DNA of 64,000 nt from Intrasporangiaceae bacterium URHB0013 (GTDB lineage Bacteria; Actinomycetota; Actinomycetes; Actinomycetales; Dermatophilaceae), in NCBI GenBank assembly GCA_000620545.1, contig KK211149.1, positions 43,862-107,861 of the forward strand, written 5' to 3'. The notes below the pieces were generated by a model. It had not been told where the DNA came from and did not search any database. It was given only the letters and a program-made list of their open reading frames with translations. The stretch's first letter is position 1, and each line of letters begins with the position of its first letter. Shown piece after piece: positions 61,286 through 64,000 of this stretch. The position numbers were made by a program, and so were the translations under genes.

Positions 61286-61298
61286 CCGAGGGTCTCCG

Positions 61299-61673
61299 CT
61301 AGGACGGGATGCGCGTCAGGACGTAGTGCCCGTCACGCTGGGTGAAGGTGGCACGAACCGCGATCTTCACGCCGTTGACCGTGAGGTGGCAGTCGCTGTG
61401 GGTCCCGACCCGGAGGTTCGGGAAGTTCGCACAGCTGATGGCGCCCACCTTGTCGGACGGCCGCTTCGCCTTCGCCGCAGCACCGATGCGAGCCGCCAAC
61501 GCCTTGCCACTGGTGGCCGGGTTGAACTCGATGATGGTCGGTGCGGCCGTCACCCTCTGGGTGACGGTCGATGGCGCCGACGGAGCGCCTTGGGCGCAGC
61601 TGCCGAGGGCCAGGACGGCAAGCCCTGTCAGCACGCCGGCACGAACCCGGACCGTTCGACGTCCCGTGGGCAT
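61299..61673 (-). CDS. DUF4333 lipoprotein
   Basis: The 124-residue product has AGGAGG upstream of its ATG, a lipoprotein signal with lipobox LALGSC (Cys near 26) and a DUF4333-like domain: a helix-rich part, then ISCANFPNLRVGTHSDCHLTVNGVKIAVRATFTQ. The paired Cys in that segment probably form a disulfide. DUF4333 proteins are small actinobacterial surface lipoproteins of unknown role. The gene stands alone between the ssrA terminator and the thioredoxin gene, 136 bases away. Confidence 0.82.
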   Translation of the reverse strand: MPTGRRTVRVRAGVLTGLAVLALGSCAQGAPSAPSTVTQRVTAAPTIIEFNPATSGKALAARIGAAAKAKRPSDKVGAISCANFPNLRVGTHSDCHLTVNGVKIAVRATFTQRDGHYVLTRIPS

Positions 61674-61809
61674 CCGCGCCTCCTCGCGCCCGCCCCGACA
61701 GGCGAGTCCTCCCCGCCCAGTATCGCCAGTCCGGGGCGCCGGGGCAGGCGAAAACGACCGACCGGTCAGTCGGCCTGCGCGGGAGGCAGGCTCCGGCGCC
61801 GTCCGCCGG

Positions 61810-62202
61810 TCAGGTCTGGTCGGCCTTGGGGGCGCCGGCGGCCTCGGCCGCCATCTGCTCCTTGATGGGGGCCATGTCGAGGTTCTTGACCTGCTCGATG
61901 ACGTCCTGGAGCGCCGACTGTGGCAGCGCGCCGGGCTGGGCGAAGACGAGCACGCCCTCCTTGAAGGCCATCAGGGTCGGGATCGAGGTGATGTTCGCCG
62001 CCGAGGCGAGGGACTGCTCGGCCTCCGTGTCGACCTTGCCGAACACGATGCCCTCGTTGTCACCGCTCTGGGAGGCGGCGTCGTAGACCGGGGCGAACTG
62101 TCGACACGGGCCGCACCAGGACGCCCAGAAGTCGACCAGGACGATGTCGTTGTCGAGAACGGTCTTCTCGAAGGACTGAGCGGTCAGGTCAGTGGTAGCC
62201 AT
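61810..62202 (-). CDS. Thioredoxin
   Basis: The 130-residue protein has the thioredoxin fold with active site WASWCGPCRQFAP (Cys at about 30 and 33), the cis-Pro in ITSIPTLMAF, and a C-terminal extension of about 20 residues rich in Ala and Glu. It reduces disulfides in cytoplasmic proteins. There is no signal peptide. GGAAAG precedes the ATG. The extension and a Gln (CRQ) after the active site mark it as a secondary thioredoxin, not necessarily TrxA of the trxB-trxA pair. Confidence 0.9.
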   Translation of the reverse strand: MATTDLTAQSFEKTVLDNDIVLVDFWASWCGPCRQFAPVYDAASQSGDNEGIVFGKVDTEAEQSLASAANITSIPTLMAFKEGVLVFAQPGALPQSALQDVIEQVKNLDMAPIKEQMAAEAAGAPKADQT

Positions 62203-62283
62203 GTCTTTCCCAACGGTTGGTGCGCAGGGCGTATTCCAGACCGCGCGAGCGTGCAGGCTCTCACCGATCCCGACGTGTGGCGT

Positions 62284-62901
62284 TCAGCGCAGCTCCCAGG
62301 TGACCGTGACGCCTGCCCCGAGGTCCAGGTCACCGCCCTCGACGGGCATGCCGCCCGCGAGGTCACGGGAGGCGGCCATCGCCTTGTACGCGACGAGCGG
62401 GACGGCGCCCGCCTCCGCCACCCCGAGGACCGCGCCGAGCTCGGCATCGGAGAGGGCGGCATACTGCTTCGCCTTGTCGTGTGCGTCTGCGAAGGCGGCG
62501 TCGCGGGCGCGCCGCAGTCCTTCGCTGCGGTCGGACACGTCGAGGCGGACCTGGTCGACGAGCAGGGCGTTGCCGATCGTCGCCGCGGCGGCCTCGAGAA
62601 TCTCGCCGACCGTCTCGAGCCGGCGCACCGTGACGGCGAGCCGCTGCTGCGCCGTGAAGCCGACGGCGACACCGGTGTTGTCCCAACGCTGGTTGACCCC
62701 GGCGTCGAGGGTGCGGATGTCGGCGTCGGCGACGTCATGGTCGCGCACGACGGCCCCGACCTTCGTGACTCCCGCGGCCGCCCCGGCAAGTGCCGCCGCG
62801 ACGTCGCCGGCATCGTGCCCGACGCGGAGGTCGAGCCGCACGACGTCAGGGGCGACTGCGGCCCTGCCGCTGCCGTTGACGGTCACGGTGCGCTTGCCCA
62901 T
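62284..62901 (-). CDS. SIMPL (DUF541) domain protein
   Basis: The 205-residue protein opens with RTVTVNGSGRAAVAPDVVRLDLRV, the N-terminal signature of SIMPL-domain proteins, and continues with DADIRTLDAGVNQRW and ARDAAFADAHDKAKQYAAL. It lacks a signal peptide, in contrast to most secreted SIMPL proteins such as YggE/Oxa-type. Role unclear; some relatives are linked to oxidative stress or IRAK-pathway mimicry by homology only. GAGAGG lies upstream of its ATG. It lies 81 bases upstream of thioredoxin on the same strand, so the two may be co-transcribed. Confidence 0.85.
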   Translation of the reverse strand: MGKRTVTVNGSGRAAVAPDVVRLDLRVGHDAGDVAAALAGAAAGVTKVGAVVRDHDVADADIRTLDAGVNQRWDNTGVAVGFTAQQRLAVTVRRLETVGEILEAAAATIGNALLVDQVRLDVSDRSEGLRRARDAAFADAHDKAKQYAALSDAELGAVLGVAEAGAVPLVAYKAMAASRDLAGGMPVEGGDLDLGAGVTVTWELR

Positions 62902-62959
62902 GGCGTTCCTCTCGTCGCTGCCCGCCGGGGACCGTGCGGGGCACTCGTTGCAACCTACC

Positions 62960-62965
62960 TAGACT
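62960..62965 (+). promoter_or_regulatory. -10-like element for a leaderless VanZ-like message
   Basis: TAGACT ends eight bases before the ATG at 62974, so the transcript would start at or just before the start codon. No ribosome binding site is visible between them. Confidence 0.4.
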
Positions 62966-62973
62966 GCGGTGCC

Positions 62974-63342
62974 ATGACGAGCCTCCCGCGACGGCCCAGC
63001 CGCCCATCGTGGCTCGTCGTCGGGTCAGCCGTTGCGGCCGTCGTGGCGCAGCTGCTCGTCCTCTACTGGCCGGTCGTCACGGTCGAGGGGCCGGTGAGCT
63101 GGACCGACAAGGTCGTCCACCTGCTCGTCTTCGCCGTCCCCACGTACGCCGTCGGGCGCGCCCTGGGGTCCGTGCGGGTCGCCGTCGTGCTCTTTGCGAT
63201 CCACGCCCCTGTGAGCGAGCTCGTGCAGCACGCGCTGCTCCCGGGACGCTCCGGCGACGTGTGGGACGCCGTCCTGGACCTCGTCGGGGTCGCCCTCGGC
63301 GGGGCTGCGCTCGTGGTCAGGGCCAGGCTGCGTCGCTGGTAG
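62974..63342 (+). CDS. VanZ-like membrane protein
   Basis: The 122-residue protein has four hydrophobic segments and the VanZ family residues WTDKVVHLLVFAVP (DKxxH), APVSELVQ (SExxQ), and WDAVLDLVGVALG (D-x-x-x-D-x-x-G). VanZ relatives are widespread small membrane proteins; the founding member confers low teicoplanin resistance, but the general function is unknown and no resistance should be inferred. The gene follows a TAGACT hexamer and has no ribosome binding site. Confidence 0.85.
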   Translation: MTSLPRRPSRPSWLVVGSAVAAVVAQLLVLYWPVVTVEGPVSWTDKVVHLLVFAVPTYAVGRALGSVRVAVVLFAIHAPVSELVQHALLPGRSGDVWDAVLDLVGVALGGAALVVRARLRRW

Positions 63343-63632
63343 ACTGGGGGACATCCGACTCCGAGGTCTCCTCGGATCACGACGGAAGAGATGGCGCCGG
63401 GGATGCCCGGCGGGCAGGCTCGTCCGACGGGGCGACACCCCTCCGGAAGATCGCGCAGACGGCGCGGCCCGGCACCGACGCGGAGCGGATCCGAACACCG
63501 GACGGCACAGATGCCGGGCACCGGTACACATGGGGCGCTGACAAACCTGCGCCTGAGGCTCGTCTGCATGGTCGTGGTGTGACTCACGGCTCGAGGCGAA
63601 GTCTGCATCGAGTCAAGAGAGTTGAATACGCA
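63343..63632 (+). other. Long structured leader of the DEAD-box-like gene
   Basis: 290 bases without a supported gene. A TAGACT -10-like hexamer overlaps the VanZ stop at 63340-63345, so the leader may be nearly 280 bases. It contains several small stem-loops, for example GCCGGG-GATG-CCCGGC near 63395-63415 and CCGAGG with CCTCGG near 63360-63376. Confidence 0.5.
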
Positions 63633-64000
63633 ATGCCCAAGCACACCTCCTCCGGCGCGCCCAAGAAGGCCCGCTGGTCCGCCGAGAAGAAGTCCGCAGC
63701 GACGAAGAAGCCGCACCGCGGCCAGAAGTCCGCTGGTTCCTTCTCCGGCCCCAAGACCTCCCGTCCGGCCTCGTCGGGCTCCTCCCACGTGGGCGGCCGC
63801 GAATGGCGCGCCCCGCGGGACGAGCACCGCTCCTCGGAGCGCCGCGACGAACGCGGTTACCAACGTCGTGACGACCGTGCGTCCTTCGAACGCCGCGACG
63901 ACCGTGGTGACCGTGGCTTCCAGCGTCGGGACGACCGTGGTGACCGCGGGTTCCAGCGTCGTGAGGACCGTCCGTCCTTCGACCGCCGCGACGACCGTGG
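63633..64000 (+). CDS. N-terminal part of a probable DEAD-box RNA helicase with Arg/Asp repeats
   Basis: The frame opens at ATG 63633 (MPKHTSSGAPKKARWSAEKK) and stays open to the window edge, 122 residues. The first 75 residues are basic and Ser/Gly-rich. From about residue 69 the sequence is imperfect repeats of RRDDRGDRGFQ and RRDDRASFE. This lead resembles the disordered N-terminal extension I associate with actinobacterial DEAD-box RNA helicases, but the helicase core lies outside the window, so the family call is inference. The long structured leader upstream is also common for such cold-responsive genes. An RNA-binding or ribosomal-assembly protein with similar repeats is the alternative. 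Confidence 0.6.
   Translation, partial: MPKHTSSGAPKKARWSAEKKSAATKKPHRGQKSAGSFSGPKTSRPASSGSSHVGGREWRAPRDEHRSSERRDERGYQRRDDRASFERRDDRGDRGFQRRDDRGDRGFQRREDRPSFDRRDDR
63838..64000 (+). repeat. In-frame Arg/Asp-coding repeat array
   Basis: Repeated units of 27-33 bases sharing CGNCGNGACGACCGTGG encode RRDDRG(DRGFQ) or RRDDR(P/A)SF. At least five units are visible and the array runs past the window edge. Confidence 0.85.

Noticed and set aside
61189..61300. Integrated mobile element at the ssrA 3' end
   Set aside because: No integrase, no repeat of the tmRNA 3' end downstream, and the next genes are ordinary chromosomal ones.
63391..63582. Small plus-strand ORF (63 codons) in the leader before the helicase-like gene
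   Set aside because: Arg/Pro/Gly-rich random composition, no ribosome binding site, and it overlaps predicted leader stem-loops.

Overview
This is a high-GC actinobacterial chromosome segment. The prfB - ftsE - ftsX - M23 peptidase - smpB - ssrA order, a deazaflavin (F420)-type nitroreductase, an actinobacterial-type tmRNA tag (ANSKRTDFALAA), GTG starts and many coupled ATGA/GTGA/TGATG junctions all fit. The family is probably Intrasporangiaceae or a close relative; that is inference from gene order and codon style, because no 16S gene is present.

Layout. (1) 1-7529: envelope polymer genes: the end of a family 2 glycosyltransferase, a CDP-glycerol-type glycerophosphotransferase, a TagG/TagH-like exporter, two CDP-alcohol phosphatidyltransferase-fold proteins, a GT-B glycosyltransferase and a TagD-type cytidylyltransferase. 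(2) 7622-17796: a secreted amidase-SpoIID-VCBS protein, scoAB (3-oxoacid CoA-transferase), a secreted M15-like protein with peptidoglycan-binding repeats, a TIGR03089 protein, and an LCP/DUF2304/GT2 operon. (3) 17949-33087: a GT4 fusion protein, a flippase-like membrane protein, a DDN-type enzyme, a DUF3105 protein, an AlkA-like glycosylase and a secreted VCBS protein. A decaying stretch follows (phoX remnant, frameshifted glycosyltransferase, 100-bp tandem duplication), then a double-hotdog thioesterase and a solitary FHA-FtsK/EssC-like ATPase. (4) 33294-39207: a methyltransferase, and opposite it a tightly coupled operon acp - HAD-IIIC (FkbH-like) - MBOAT - SGNH - 67-aa membrane microprotein - VOC. 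(5) 39499-45927: a compact Tad/Flp pilus locus followed by two small secreted proteins. (6) 46029-57178: a secreted protein of unknown function, prfB, another small secreted protein, ftsEX, M23 peptidase, smpB, DUF2207 and a LigD-like PE-Pol protein. (7) 57232-64000: pyruvate carboxylase, ssrA, a DUF4333 lipoprotein, thioredoxin, SIMPL, VanZ-like, and the start of a probable DEAD-box helicase with Arg/Asp-rich repeats.

The strongest candidate for an undescribed system is the operon at 34262-39207. It has the parts list of the Dlt D-alanylation machine (carrier protein, MBOAT, SGNH/DltD-like transferase, DltX-like microprotein ending FVYGGY), but the loading enzyme is an FkbH-like HAD protein instead of DltA. 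That predicts esterification of a surface polymer with glycerate or a related acyl group. The glycerophosphate-polymer cluster at the left of the window is a plausible acceptor pathway, though nothing in the sequence links the two directly.

Most boundaries rest on ribosome binding sites and overlaps read by eye. Family calls rest on recognisable motifs; no database search was run.
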